Source: Priestia aryabhattai B8W22 (GTDB lineage: Bacteria; Bacillota; Bacilli; Bacillales; Bacillaceae_H). From it: a DNA stretch of 64,000 nucleotides. Shown here piece after piece: positions 1 through 8,140 of this stretch (the stretch's first letter is position 1; each line of letters begins with the position of its first letter). Location: positions 62,001-126,000 of the forward strand of contig NZ_JYOO01000004.1 in the NCBI RefSeq assembly GCF_000956595.1, given 5' to 3'. A program made the position numbers and the translations under genes. The notes under the pieces were generated by a model, which saw nothing but the letters and a program-made list of their open reading frames with translations, did no database searches and was not told the origin of the DNA.

Positions 1-1
1 C

Positions 2-268
2 CACATTGTCGCGCATATGCAAAAGCCTGGCACAGACAATTACCATGGTAAAAGCCAATTCAGCAAATACTTAAGTGAAAAACAAGCGATGTCTATTGCC
101 GAAGAAGTCATCAACGAAGGCGAAGACGGTACCAATAATAAATCTGGCAATTACGTCAAAGAAAAGTATATTAGTTCTTTAAATCAAGAAGTTAGAGTTG
201 TGTATACCGACTACAGAGGCAAAGACTACGACTACAGCGTAACGACCATGTATCCAATAGGTAATTAA
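2..268 (+). CDS. C-terminal end of an unidentified protein (cut by window edge)
   Basis: The frame is open from the first bases of the window, so the real start lies upstream; an ATG at 17 has no ribosome binding site and is probably internal. The visible 88 residues begin HIVAHMQKPGTDN, followed by GKSQF, and end in a Tyr/Asp-rich stretch. A His-x-x-x-His start with a later KS-F motif is loosely like the C-terminal nuclease domains of polymorphic toxins, but I cannot assign a family. It is followed at once by a strong terminator, so it ends its own transcription unit and is separate from the tyrosinase gene. Confidence 0.6.
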   Translation, partial: HIVAHMQKPGTDNYHGKSQFSKYLSEKQAMSIAEEVINEGEDGTNNKSGNYVKEKYISSLNQEVRVVYTDYRGKDYDYSVTTMYPIGN

Positions 269-289
269 CCCTAATATATATAAGGAAAG

Positions 290-315
290 AAAGCAGGCCC
301 ACGCCTGCTTTTTTT
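290..315 (+). terminator. Rho-independent terminator after the partial gene
   Basis: A perfect 9-bp stem (AAAGCAGGC / GCCTGCTTT) with a 4-base loop is followed by a T-run, 22 bases after the stop codon. Confidence 0.9.
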
Positions 316-508
316 ATTATACCTCTTCTCATTATCTACAGCTCTAAAAAAGTCAATAATAGATTGAAAGTCTATTTGATATGTAAAAAACCCAACTTTA
401 GACTGTGGAATTTTAGAGATATGACAGTAGCACTTTTACCTCTTGGACATATTCTAAATATAAAAAAGGAACAGCCCCTTGCTTCTTTTTTAAGAAAGAG
501 GTTAAAAA

Positions 509-1402
509 ATGAGTAACAAGTACAAAGTTAGAAAAAACGTATTGTCTCTTACAGACGCGGAAAAAAGAGATTTTATTCGTGCCGTGCTAATACTAAAGAA
601 AAAAGGAATATATGACCGCTATATAGCCTGGCATGGTGCAGCAGGTAAATTTCATACTCCTCCGGGCAGCGATCGAAATGCAGCACATATGAGTTCTGCT
701 TTTTTGCCGTGGCATCGTGAATACCTTTTGCGATTCGAACGTGACCTTCAGTCGATCGATTCAGAAGTAACCCTTCCTTATTGGGAATGGGAAACGGATG
801 CACAGCTGCAGGATCCATCACAATCACAAATTTGGAGCGCAGATTTTATGGGAGGAAACGGAAACCCCAAAAAAGATTTTATCGTCGATACCGGTCCTTT
901 TGCAGCCGGACGCTGGACGACGGTCGATGAGCAAGGAAATCCTTCTGGAGGGCTAAAACGTAATTTTGGCGCAACGAAAGAAGCACCTACACTCCCTACT
1001 CGAGATGATGTTCTTAATGCTTTAAAAATAACGCAATATGATACGCCACCTTGGAATATGACGAGCCAAAACAGCTTTCGTAATCAGCTTGAAGGATTTA
1101 TTAACGGGCCACAGCTTCACAACCGCGTACACCGTTGGGTTGGCGGACAGATGGGTGTTGTACCTACTGCTCCGAATGATCCTGTCTTCTTTTTACACCA
1201 CGCAAATGTAGATCGTATTTGGGCTGTATGGCAAATTGTTCATCGCAATCAAAACTATCAGCCGATGAAAAATGGGCCGTTCGGTCAAAATTTTAGAGAT
1301 CCGATGTATCCTTGGAATACAACCCCTGAAGACGTTATGAACCATCGAAAGCTTGGGTACGTATACGATATAGAATTAAGAAAATCAAAACGTTCCTCAT
1401 AA
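509..1402 (+). CDS. Tyrosinase (type-3 di-copper monophenol/diphenol oxidase)
   Basis: Oxidises tyrosine and other monophenols to o-diphenols and o-quinones, leading to melanin. The 297-residue product shows all six copper ligands: CuA His42, His60 and His69; CuB His204, His208 and His231. The second-shell residues Asn205 and Arg209 beside the CuB ligands are also present. The sequence matches my memory of the structurally studied P. megaterium tyrosinase. There is no Sec or Tat signal peptide and no C-terminal lid domain. No caddie or chaperone gene is adjacent, unlike Streptomyces melC. The ATG follows an AGAAAGAGG ribosome binding site. It appears monocistronic; a terminator precedes it. 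Confidence 0.97.
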   Translation: MSNKYKVRKNVLSLTDAEKRDFIRAVLILKKKGIYDRYIAWHGAAGKFHTPPGSDRNAAHMSSAFLPWHREYLLRFERDLQSIDSEVTLPYWEWETDAQLQDPSQSQIWSADFMGGNGNPKKDFIVDTGPFAAGRWTTVDEQGNPSGGLKRNFGATKEAPTLPTRDDVLNALKITQYDTPPWNMTSQNSFRNQLEGFINGPQLHNRVHRWVGGQMGVVPTAPNDPVFFLHHANVDRIWAVWQIVHRNQNYQPMKNGPFGQNFRDPMYPWNTTPEDVMNHRKLGYVYDIELRKSKRSS

Positions 1403-1635
1403 CCAGTTCTAGAAACAGCGGTATACAATCAAAAACAGGTACCCCCCCTTCCCTTCTGACATAACTTATAAGGCCACAAGCATTGTAAAACTCACTGCTA
1501 CATTTCCATTCACCATAAAATATAGTTAATCAACCATAATTGGGCTGTGAATAAGCTTCATATGAGGACCTTGAAACATATGAATAAGTTATCAAAGCTT
1601 TATAAAAGTTTTATAAATGAAGGGAAGAGATTAAA

Positions 1636-1899
1636 ATGCATAATAACGTAAACGCACCTTTTAGTTCTAATGAAAATATGCCGTTCTCACCTGCTATGGC
1701 TCACCACGCCTACACTGCTCCTGCTTATGACCATATGATTCCACACTGCGGCTACACAATGCCGGACTATGGATATATGGAATGTGGATATAGCGTTCCT
1801 TGCCACAGAGGCAATGGTTTTGCCATTATCATCGTACTGTTTATTTTACTCATTATTATTGGTGCATGTGGTTTCGGTTTCCATCACGATGATTGTTAA
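1636..1899 (+). CDS. YjcZ-family sporulation-type small membrane peptide, extended form
   Basis: An 87-residue protein. Its C-terminal third (about 58-78) carries the Gly-Phe-Ala-Ile-Ile-Ile-Val-Leu-Phe-Ile-Leu-Leu-Ile-Ile signature of YjcZ-type sporulation peptides, which are usually only 25-50 residues long. Here it is preceded by about 55 residues rich in Pro, Tyr, His and Met and followed by a HHDDC tail, so the protein is unusually long and could bind metal. The ATG has a GAAGGGAAGAGA ribosome binding site. The family is expressed during sporulation; CATATGAATA at about 1577 resembles, but does not cleanly match, a SigE/SigK -10. It lies between tyrosinase and a strong terminator. Confidence 0.8.
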   Translation: MHNNVNAPFSSNENMPFSPAMAHHAYTAPAYDHMIPHCGYTMPDYGYMECGYSVPCHRGNGFAIIIVLFILLIIIGACGFGFHHDDC

Positions 1900-1902
1900 C
1901 CT

Positions 1903-1935
1903 AAAAAACTCCAGTATAAATACTGGAGTTTTTTC
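1903..1935 (+). terminator. Bidirectional terminator between convergent genes
   Basis: AACTCCAGTA / TACTGGAGTT stem (1907-1930) flanked by A-run and T-run. It can serve the YjcZ-like gene on the plus strand and the dioxygenase gene on the minus strand. Confidence 0.9.
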
Positions 1936-1956
1936 ATGTCTTAGTCGCTGCAAACC

Positions 1957-2934
1957 TTATAGCGTTTCGTCCAAATCTAGCGGTCTCAGCTTCTCTTCAA
2001 TTTCTTTGCGCTTCGGCTCTAAAAATGGGGGCAGCGCTAGTGTTTGACCCATCGTTTCAAGCGGTTCATCGGTCGCAAATCCAGGTGTGTCCGTTGATAA
2101 TTCAAATAAAATGCCGTTTGGTTCTCTGAAATAAAGTGCTTTGAAATAGTATCGTTCTACTTTACCGGAATTCGGCAGACTGTTTTCATTTAATCGAGTT
2201 GCCCACTTATTGTATTCTTCTTCATTTGGCACACGGAAGGCAACGTGATGAACGCCACCGCGCCCTAAGCGAACTTTCGGCAAATCGGGTCTCCTTTCAA
2301 TATGAACTTCGGCTCCGCTTCCGCCTTCACCCGTTGCATAAACCAAAATATCCTTTTGATTTTCTGCAAAAGATGGATAAGAACCCACGTAGCGAAATCC
2401 CATAATGTTTGTTAGTACATCAACTGTTGGTTCTGCCGTGCCCACCGTTAGCGTGACCGGTCCTAAGCCGATGATCGCATGTTCTAACGGAATGTCTTCG
2501 CGCTTCCACGGCACGCCTGCTCTTACCCCTTTTTCACCGTTGTCCGCGACAAGAAGCAAACGTGTACCTTCATAATCTTTAAATGCTAATGTATCACGAT
2601 TAGCTCGTTTAGCTATTTCTTCATATTCCACTCCGTGCTGCTCGAAGCGTTCTTTCCAAAAGTGTAGAGAATCCGTACTTTTAACGCGAAGCGACACAGT
2701 CGAAATGTCAGATGCACCTTGATGCGTTCTTGCAAGCCCTGGAATATCAAAAAACGTTACTTCCGTTCCTGGGGTCCCTTCTCCATCTGCATAAAATAAG
2801 TGGTAAGACTGAGTGTTATCTTGATTCACCGTTTTTTTTACTAATCGCATGCCTAAAACTTTAGTGAAAAACTGATAGTTTTTCTCAGCTTTCCCCGTCA
2901 AAATAGATACATGATGCAACCCTAACAATTCCAT
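1957..2934 (-). CDS. VOC-family ring-cleaving dioxygenase, MhqO/MhqE type
   Basis: A 325-residue protein with two tandem vicinal-oxygen-chelate modules (about 4-130 and 155-280). Likely metal ligands are His8 in the first LHHVSI strand, His230 in GGVHHVAF and Glu278 in ILFELS. In Bacillus, MhqA, MhqE and MhqO are such enzymes; they are induced by quinones and catechols and are proposed to cleave hydroquinone-type rings. The ATG has a GGCGGAG ribosome binding site. A perfect MhqR-like palindrome lies 63-84 bases upstream of the start. The product could help clear quinones, including those a tyrosinase would make, but this link is inference. Confidence 0.88.
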   Translation of the reverse strand: MELLGLHHVSILTGKAEKNYQFFTKVLGMRLVKKTVNQDNTQSYHLFYADGEGTPGTEVTFFDIPGLARTHQGASDISTVSLRVKSTDSLHFWKERFEQHGVEYEEIAKRANRDTLAFKDYEGTRLLLVADNGEKGVRAGVPWKREDIPLEHAIIGLGPVTLTVGTAEPTVDVLTNIMGFRYVGSYPSFAENQKDILVYATGEGGSGAEVHIERRPDLPKVRLGRGGVHHVAFRVPNEEEYNKWATRLNENSLPNSGKVERYYFKALYFREPNGILFELSTDTPGFATDEPLETMGQTLALPPFLEPKRKEIEEKLRPLDLDETL

Positions 2935-2981
2935 CTGCTCCGCCTCTTTTCATAATGTATAAATTTTTAACTTACGCTAAA

Positions 2982-3018
2982 ATTATCTTTAATTTGATTA
3001 TCTTTAATTAAAGATAAT
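2982..3018 (-). promoter_or_regulatory. MhqR-like operator with an extra half copy
   Basis: A perfect 22-bp palindrome ATTATCTTTAATTAAAGATAAT occupies 2997-3018. Its core fits TATCTnnAATTnnAGATA, the form of the B. subtilis MhqR box (TATCTCGAATTCGAGATA from memory). A direct repeat of its left part (ATTATCTTTAATT) sits at 2982-2994, 15 bp away. It lies upstream of the dioxygenase gene. Confidence 0.7.
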
Positions 3019-3070
3019 TTTAAAGGATATACAGCCTGTTTGTCAATAACAAGAAAATGTTGTGAACATA

Positions 3071-3104
3071 AAAGAGAAACTAAACACATAGTTAGTTTCT
3101 CTTT
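3071..3104 (-). terminator. Probable terminator of the paiB-like gene
   Basis: A 13-bp perfect stem AAAGAGAAACTAA / TTAGTTTCTCTTT with an 8-base loop, 40 bases past the stop codon. The T-run lies within the stem, so termination may be partial. Confidence 0.6.
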
Positions 3105-3144
3105 ATCTTCCCTTCAACAAACTGCTGATCTTTTCCAACAGCGG

Positions 3145-3774
3145 TTACTTCTTAAGCACGCGCTGCACATTTTGCTTCATCAGCTCCGCAATTTTTGTTT
3201 CATTTTCACGCGACGTCTGCTCTAATTTTTCTATAACTAGCTGCTGTCTCTCTGCTGAATGATTTTGACTTATCTTTTGTTTGCCTTCCATTTTGCTGAT
3301 ATCAATTTTAAATCCAACGATTCCTTTGCTTAAACCATTCATATAAGCAGGATCAACGTCATTTAGTGTATATGTACTACTCGGGCTTTCATATTTTTCT
3401 ACCATCTTACTCAGCAGCCCAAGCAGTTCTGTTGGTTCTTCAATCATTTTCATGGTTCCATACACGTGAACAGCTTCATAATTCCATGTTGGTACAGCTT
3501 GATTCGTTTCATACCAAGACGGTGAAATATAGCAGTGAGGCCCTTGAAACACAATTAAAATTTCTTGATTTTCAGCATCTTTCCATTGCTGATTCGGACG
3601 AGCAAAATGCCCGTATAAAGCTTTTTCTTTCCGATCTAACATCAAGGGCAAATGAGTAGCATAAGGCTTTTCATTATGATATGAAAACAAAGTGGCGAAT
3701 CCATTGTCTTCAATAAAATCATACATGATTTGTTCATCATTTACTTTAAAATACTTTGGAATATACATCGGCAC
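3145..3774 (-). CDS. paiB: PaiB-family FMN-binding protein
   Basis: A 209-residue protein with the layout of PaiB: MYIPKYFKV start, an N-terminal flavin-reductase-like split barrel, and the conserved PTWNYEAVHVYG segment near residue 100. B. subtilis PaiB (about 207 residues) is described as a negative regulator of sporulation and protease genes, partnered with the acetyltransferase PaiA. Here no paiA lies next to it and the gene stands alone, which is common for this family. The last 50 residues are charged and helical. The start is preceded by a GGAG-type site (ATAAAGGAGAAGTGC). Confidence 0.85.
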   Translation of the reverse strand: MPMYIPKYFKVNDEQIMYDFIEDNGFATLFSYHNEKPYATHLPLMLDRKEKALYGHFARPNQQWKDAENQEILIVFQGPHCYISPSWYETNQAVPTWNYEAVHVYGTMKMIEEPTELLGLLSKMVEKYESPSSTYTLNDVDPAYMNGLSKGIVGFKIDISKMEGKQKISQNHSAERQQLVIEKLEQTSRENETKIAELMKQNVQRVLKK

Positions 3775-4041
3775 TTCTCCTTTATCTTTTATTTAGTAAA
3801 GAATATAATAATACAGGTGTTTGCAACAGCGTCAGTTATAAACTTTTTATGGAGGTCAGCAAACATTTAATCGTTTATGAATCGATTTTTTAAGAAGCTT
3901 ATGCTACACTGCTGTGATGTAAACCGCTGATTTTTAATATGTATTTATTTAGCACATGATGCAATTAGATAGTTGTTGGTTAAGCAAAGCGTTGGGGATC
4001 AAAAAAAGAAGAGCCCGTTTAAAACAGCTCCTTTTTCTCGC

Positions 4042-4419
4042 TTATCTATACAATTGAGGATTTTTTTCTCGTTTGATAGGTCCGCCTTTGGCTATATGCC
4101 ACTCAATGACGCAATCCGTCAAGCGATCGTATACGTCGTCTTCTAAATACGGATCTTCTGCCGAAGTGAACAAGGTGTGAACATCGGCTTTTATTTCGGC
4201 TAGCATAGCTGCGCTGAATACGGTAGGGTCATTTAATACGTCTAATATATATAACACCAGCATCTCAAACCCGCTGTCCCAATTGGCATTTCCGTTTCCT
4301 TGAGCTTCACAGCGGAGCTTTTCAATAGCTCGGATAACCTCTCCTTCTACAATATCCGACTGCCCATTTCTCGGGACATAGTTTACCCATAGTTCTTTTG
4401 CTTCGTCAAAATATTTCAT
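4042..4419 (-). CDS. Hypothetical acidic protein
   Basis: A 125-residue soluble, acidic, mainly helical protein that I do not recognise. It contains EVIRAIEKLRCEAQGNGN near the start, then a WDSGFEMLVLYILD helix, and ends with a basic tail. The ATG has an AGGAGTGCAG site directly upstream. A bulged hairpin with a T-run at about 4008-4035 could end transcription. It is followed, in the same direction, by no close neighbour, so it is probably monocistronic. Confidence 0.7.
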   Translation of the reverse strand: MKYFDEAKELWVNYVPRNGQSDIVEGEVIRAIEKLRCEAQGNGNANWDSGFEMLVLYILDVLNDPTVFSAAMLAEIKADVHTLFTSAEDPYLEDDVYDRLTDCVIEWHIAKGGPIKREKNPQLYR

Positions 4420-4494
4420 TCTGCACTCCTTTTTCTACTATTTTATTGATACCTTTTATACGTAAAAACCGCGCTGGAAGTTTCATGAAAATGG

Positions 4495-4522
4495 AAAAAA
4501 GCAGTCGCTGTAACTGCTTTTT
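4495..4522 (-). terminator. Terminator overlapping the stop of the small membrane gene
   Basis: AAAAAGCAGT / ACTGCTTTTT stem with a 7-base loop; it ends on the stop codon at 4521-4523. Confidence 0.75.
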
Positions 4523-4790
4523 AAATGGTGAGCTGATAAAGGGCAACTCCAAGTAGCCAAATCGATGAGAGCATCAAGACAATCCCGAATACATATAACC
4601 ATTTGCGCACAAATCGTTCACACGATACGTTAAAGTATCCTTTAGCTATCCAATACATCGGGATAAGAAGCCCTTTAATCCGAATCCGCTTCATTGATTC
4701 ATCGGATAATGATCGAGATAAAGAAAGAATTATTAAACTGACCATCATAGAAACAACCGCTATCACTACGTTTAAAATATGACTCTTCAT
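4521..4790 (-). CDS. Small two-helix membrane protein, unknown function
   Basis: An 89-residue protein with hydrophobic segments at about 6-26 and 64-86 separated by a basic stretch (MKRIRIKG...YFNVSCERFVRKW). I do not recognise the family. The ATG is preceded by GGGAG (AGAAGCAGGGAGTGT). It is a single gene with its own terminator overlapping the stop. Confidence 0.7.
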   Translation of the reverse strand: MKSHILNVVIAVVSMMVSLIILSLSRSLSDESMKRIRIKGLLIPMYWIAKGYFNVSCERFVRKWLYVFGIVLMLSSIWLLGVALYQLTI

Positions 4791-5016
4791 ACACTCCCTG
4801 CTTCTCCCTTTTTTATAGCTACTATTTTAGCATAGCGAAAAGGCGAGGAGTGCATATAAAAAAATGAAATACTACATACTTTACACGTAACGTGTTAAAA
4901 ACACAATTTCTCATCGGAAAGATAATAACAACTCAATAGGAAAAGGTATCCAAACCTTAAGAAAAGGGTATTTTAAAAGTAACGAAATTTTTCTTACTTA
5001 AAAAGGATGGATTACA

Positions 5017-5583
5017 TTGACACCAAACCAACAGGAATATCTTAAAAAAATACATAGCATCCAGGAAAACCTAGCCAAAACGTGGGCTGAATATTGGCAC
5101 CACTACTCCACTCCAGGCTCTTGGCAGTTTTGGATTACCTTGAGTGCTTTTATTTTACCTTTAGTCATTCTCTATTTTTTAATTGATCGAAAAAAAGCCT
5201 TTCACTTAGGGTTTTATGGATTTAACGTGCACGTTTGGTTTCACTATAGTGATACCGCTGGAGTTTATAACGGGCTGTGGACGTATCCTTACCAAATCAA
5301 CACAATCATACCCGTAAGCTTTAGCCTAGATGCTTCGCTTATTCCTGTCTCTTTTATGCTTCTTTATCAATGGACAATTAACCATCATAAAAATTACTAT
5401 TTATACGCAACGGCTCTTTGTTTGTTTTTTGCTTTTATTTTCAAACCGTTATTAACTGGGATTGGCTTTTTCCAGCTGCATGAATGGGCTACTTACGGTC
5501 ATTTATTTGTATTTTATCTCGGTGTGATAGTGCTATCAAAATGGATTACCAACCTTTTTCTTTATTTTGAAAAACACAATTGA
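5017..5583 (+). CDS. CBO0543-family integral membrane protein
   Basis: A 188-residue protein with five or so hydrophobic segments, including WFHYSDTAGVYNGLWTYPY between helices. The size and the aromatic HVWFHYSD motif match the CBO0543 family of Firmicute membrane proteins, whose function is unknown. The start is TTG at 5017: AAGGATGG lies 8 bases before it, while the nearby ATG at 5008 opens only a 12-codon frame. A 13-bp palindrome (ACACGTAACGTGT, 4883-4895) lies upstream and may be a control site. Confidence 0.75.
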   Translation: MTPNQQEYLKKIHSIQENLAKTWAEYWHHYSTPGSWQFWITLSAFILPLVILYFLIDRKKAFHLGFYGFNVHVWFHYSDTAGVYNGLWTYPYQINTIIPVSFSLDASLIPVSFMLLYQWTINHHKNYYLYATALCLFFAFIFKPLLTGIGFFQLHEWATYGHLFVFYLGVIVLSKWITNLFLYFEKHN

Positions 5584-5601
5584 ATACGTTGAGTGCATGT
5601 A

Positions 5602-5640
5602 AAAAAACGTAAGCCTCTTTAAAAAGACCTTACGTTTTTT
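5602..5640 (+). terminator. Terminator of the CBO0543-family gene
   Basis: A 12-bp stem AAAAAACGTAAG / CTTACGTTTTTT with the T-run inside the 3' arm. Confidence 0.85.
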
Positions 5641-5803
5641 GTAGTGGCTTTATTTGCTCGCTGTCTGCTTCCTCAAAAGATAACACGCTTTTTTCATCTC
5701 ACAGTACCTCTTTTGCAGATAGCCCCTTTTGCTTGTGTGGATTTAGAACATGCTGCATCTAGCAATAATAAAACTTTTGTTAGGAAAGAAAATCTCGTTT
5801 TTC

Positions 5804-6700
5804 CTAAGCCCTGCTTAAATTAGCGTTGTATAAGTCCATTAAACTGCTTAAATCATCTAACAGCGGGCAGTGGCCTACACCTTTCATAATTTTTAACGTT
5901 GCATTTTCCCCTATGCCTTTCGCGATGTCAGATGCATCTCTTGTCGAAACCATCTTATCTTCATCTCCTTGAATAACCATAGTAGGAATCGTGATTTTTT
6001 CCACCTCTCCTGTCCCTTGAACAACACCATTAAAATCGTTTGAAATATTAAATCTCATGAGTGCGTAATTGATATCAATTAAGTTGCGCTGCTTGATCGT
6101 TCCTTCTAAATACTTTTCAAATTGATCAGCAGACGGCTTATTTTTTGTATATAAAAATTGACGCAGCATCATTTTTAAAAACCATGTGTTTTTTGTTTCT
6201 TTCGCGTTTTCTACCATTCTAAATGCTTCTTTTACTTCTTCTTTGGTTTGTATAAAATTGTTAGGAATAGGCAGTTCTAGAAACGTTCTTCTTGGAATGG
6301 GATAGCCTTTGATGTTGACGGAGCTTAATAGAATTAAATTTTTGGCATCATTCGGATGATCAATCACATATTGCATAGCAACTGCTCCTCCTAATGACCA
6401 CCCGCTTATTGTAAAAGCAGACAACTTTAAAGCATCCGCAAACAGTTTGACATCATCTGATAAGTCTTTGATTGTGTGGATAGGTGTATGATAAGTGGAG
6501 TCTCCAAACCCTCTTAAGTCGATGGCATAAGCTGTGATGTGTTCTGGAAGTTTGTTCATTAATACGTCCCAGTTAAGGGAAGAATTCATGTTTCCGTGAA
6601 TTAACAAAAGCACCTCTTTTCCGCCTTTTTTCATTCGATAATTTACTGTTTCTCCATTCGGTAATTCTACTTTTGCTTGTTCTAAAGCAGATACGGTCAT
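5804..6700 (-). CDS. Alpha/beta hydrolase, likely intracellular PHB depolymerase-like
   Basis: A 298-residue alpha/beta hydrolase. The oxyanion-hole HGNMNSS is at 35-41, the nucleophile elbow GWSLGG has Ser102, the acid is probably Asp248 (GDEDKMV) and the base is His277 (GVGHCP). HGNMNSS and RGFGDSTY strongly resemble the Bacillus intracellular short-chain poly(hydroxyalkanoate) depolymerases described from B. thuringiensis and P. megaterium, which break down stored PHB. In those the elbow is GWSTGG from memory. A general esterase role cannot be excluded. The ATG is preceded by AAGAGGAAAATAGCG. No pha genes are nearby. Confidence 0.75.
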   Translation of the reverse strand: MTVSALEQAKVELPNGETVNYRMKKGGKEVLLLIHGNMNSSLNWDVLMNKLPEHITAYAIDLRGFGDSTYHTPIHTIKDLSDDVKLFADALKLSAFTISGWSLGGAVAMQYVIDHPNDAKNLILLSSVNIKGYPIPRRTFLELPIPNNFIQTKEEVKEAFRMVENAKETKNTWFLKMMLRQFLYTKNKPSADQFEKYLEGTIKQRNLIDINYALMRFNISNDFNGVVQGTGEVEKITIPTMVIQGDEDKMVSTRDASDIAKGIGENATLKIMKGVGHCPLLDDLSSLMDLYNANLSRA

Positions 6701-6832
6701 CGCTATTTTCCTCTTTTCTTATATAATTAGAACGATCCTAGCATTTATTTTTTAATACCCTATTTATCAAGATTTAAGCAGTTTGAAAGAAGTTGTGCAA
6801 AAGCCAAAATAATTCTATGTCATTCTATTTGC

Positions 6833-6869
6833 TAAAAAAAGCAGCCAAATACGCGATTCGGCTGCCTTT
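6833..6869 (-). terminator. Terminator of the small coiled-coil gene
   Basis: ATTCGGCTGC / GCAGCCAAAT stem with one mismatch, followed on the minus strand by seven Ts. Confidence 0.85.
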
Positions 6870-6906
6870 TTATAATGAAGAAATATACGAATGAGCAACA
6901 AGGCCA

Positions 6907-7098
6907 TTACTTTTTCGGTGCGTCCAGTGCTTGATAGGCAAGCTGATATTTTCCGCCTTCAGCCACTTCTGCATGGTAAAGAGCTTTAAGAGCAAAGTTT
7001 TTTTCAAGGCTGTGCTCTTTCATCAGTCCATTCAGCTTACCTTGCAGTTCCTGGTTGTCCTTAATGAGCTGCTTCATCTGTGATTTTAGATATTTCAT
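6907..7098 (-). CDS. Small coiled-coil-like hypothetical protein
   Basis: A 63-residue highly charged protein (MKYLKSQMKQLIKDNQELQG...), probably helical with a short coiled coil over the first 35 residues. I do not recognise it. The start chosen at 7098 has AAAGGAGCGG nine bases upstream; the longer frame from 7146 has no ribosome binding site. It lies downstream of the ECF S-component gene on the same strand with about 90 bases between, and ends at a clear terminator. Confidence 0.65.
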   Translation of the reverse strand: MKYLKSQMKQLIKDNQELQGKLNGLMKEHSLEKNFALKALYHAEVAEGGKYQLAYQALDAPKK

Positions 7099-7187
7099 GG
7101 TGTTTTCCGCTCCTTTCACTTGATGAATATCTATCAAGTATATCACTTAAGGATAGGATAATGGTAAAACGGCTTACGATTGACGAA

Positions 7188-7718
7188 TTAAATTTGTACC
7201 GCTCTGTTCTTTAAGCGCCCTACAAGCGGAACCACGATGATACCTGCTATCACAACTTGCATCACATTGCCCGGTATAGAGCCAAGCGGAAGGATCCAGT
7301 TACCGTAAAGAATCACTTCGGCAAAATAGTAGCCCACGATTTTTACAATCAGCGCAGCAACAACTGCCAGTGTGTTCACAAGTGCTCTTTTACCCGGTGC
7401 TTTTTCGGAGATAAGACCTGCTAAAAAGCCCATTGTCCCTACGATAATAAACGTAAACGGTGCCCATGCTGTCCAGCCGGAAATGAGATCGAATAACCCC
7501 ATTCCAAAAGCCCCTGCGATGGCTCCTGTTTTTTTGCCGTAAAGAAAGGCCGCTATAAAGAGAGGAACGTTGCCTAAGTGAATAAGGCCTCCGTTACCCA
7601 TGATGGGAAGCTTGATGTTGATAAACATGGTAGCTACAAACGTTAGTGCGATAAAAAGCGCATGCATGGATAAAGCTTTGATTTTGGTTGATTCTCTTGG
7701 TGAGTATGTTGAATTCAT
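7188..7718 (-). CDS. ECF transporter substrate-binding S component
   Basis: A 176-residue membrane protein with about five to six helices. It has the typical S-component opening (LSMHALFIALTFVATMFINI) and a GLIHLGNVPLFIAAFLYG segment that fits the PF07155 family. Such proteins bind a vitamin-like substrate and work with the shared EcfA-EcfA'-EcfT module, which is encoded elsewhere. The substrate cannot be read from sequence; relatives are linked to pyridoxine, hydroxymethylpyrimidine or queuosine precursors. The start at 7718 has GAAAGAGGTCAACAA upstream; the longer frame from 7751 lacks a site. Confidence 0.85.
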   Translation of the reverse strand: MNSTYSPRESTKIKALSMHALFIALTFVATMFINIKLPIMGNGGLIHLGNVPLFIAAFLYGKKTGAIAGAFGMGLFDLISGWTAWAPFTFIIVGTMGFLAGLISEKAPGKRALVNTLAVVAALIVKIVGYYFAEVILYGNWILPLGSIPGNVMQVVIAGIIVVPLVGRLKNRAVQI

Positions 7719-7751
7719 TTGTTGACCTCTTTCTTTTTTTACTACTATCAT

Positions 7752-8140
7752 ACTCCTAATTGGACACTTAATAAATATGTAAAACTATTTATTTAGTAAG
7801 GTATATCATTCTAGGAGCACACAGGGATCCTCCAACTTCAAAAATTGTCCTATCCATTCTTAAAAACATAAAGCTACCTCTGCTTCTTTTAGCAGACTGC
7901 GGCGCCTAATTTTTGTTATGGTAAAGAGTCTGTTCGGACATAATATGAGCAAATCGTTTTTTTTCAAGAGTTGACGAAGGCTGATAAATATGAGAAGTTA
8001 TATGTTTGTAGAAATGAATGGAATAACCTAGAATTCCAGTGGAACCTGTTACTATAATTGTACTGATATTGACTAAGTCCGTTCAGATTGTGGCAGTCAT
8101 AATTTTTACATACAGCAAGCAAGTTATAGGAGGAGCAAGA
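7752..8140. other. Divergent intergenic region, no gene seen
   Basis: About 390 bases between the divergent ECF S-component and DUF1456 genes. A small hairpin (TCTGCT / AGCAGA, about 7876-7894) and a GGCGCC site lie upstream of the S-component gene. I looked for TPP, preQ1, FMN and lysine riboswitch signatures and did not find a convincing one. Confidence 0.5.

Noticed and set aside
2-268. Assigning the first partial gene as a polymorphic-toxin nuclease
   Set aside because: A HxxxH and KS-F pattern is suggestive, but only 88 residues are visible and no immunity gene follows; the next gene is after a terminator and is tyrosinase.
509-827. Minus-strand open frame of 84 codons inside the tyrosinase gene
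   Set aside because: It is fully covered by a gene with all six copper ligands, has no ribosome binding site and no homologous-looking content.
7752-7930. Leader of the ECF S-component gene as a possible riboswitch
   Set aside because: I compared it with TPP, FMN, preQ1, lysine and cobalamin element cores and found none; only a weak short hairpin is present.
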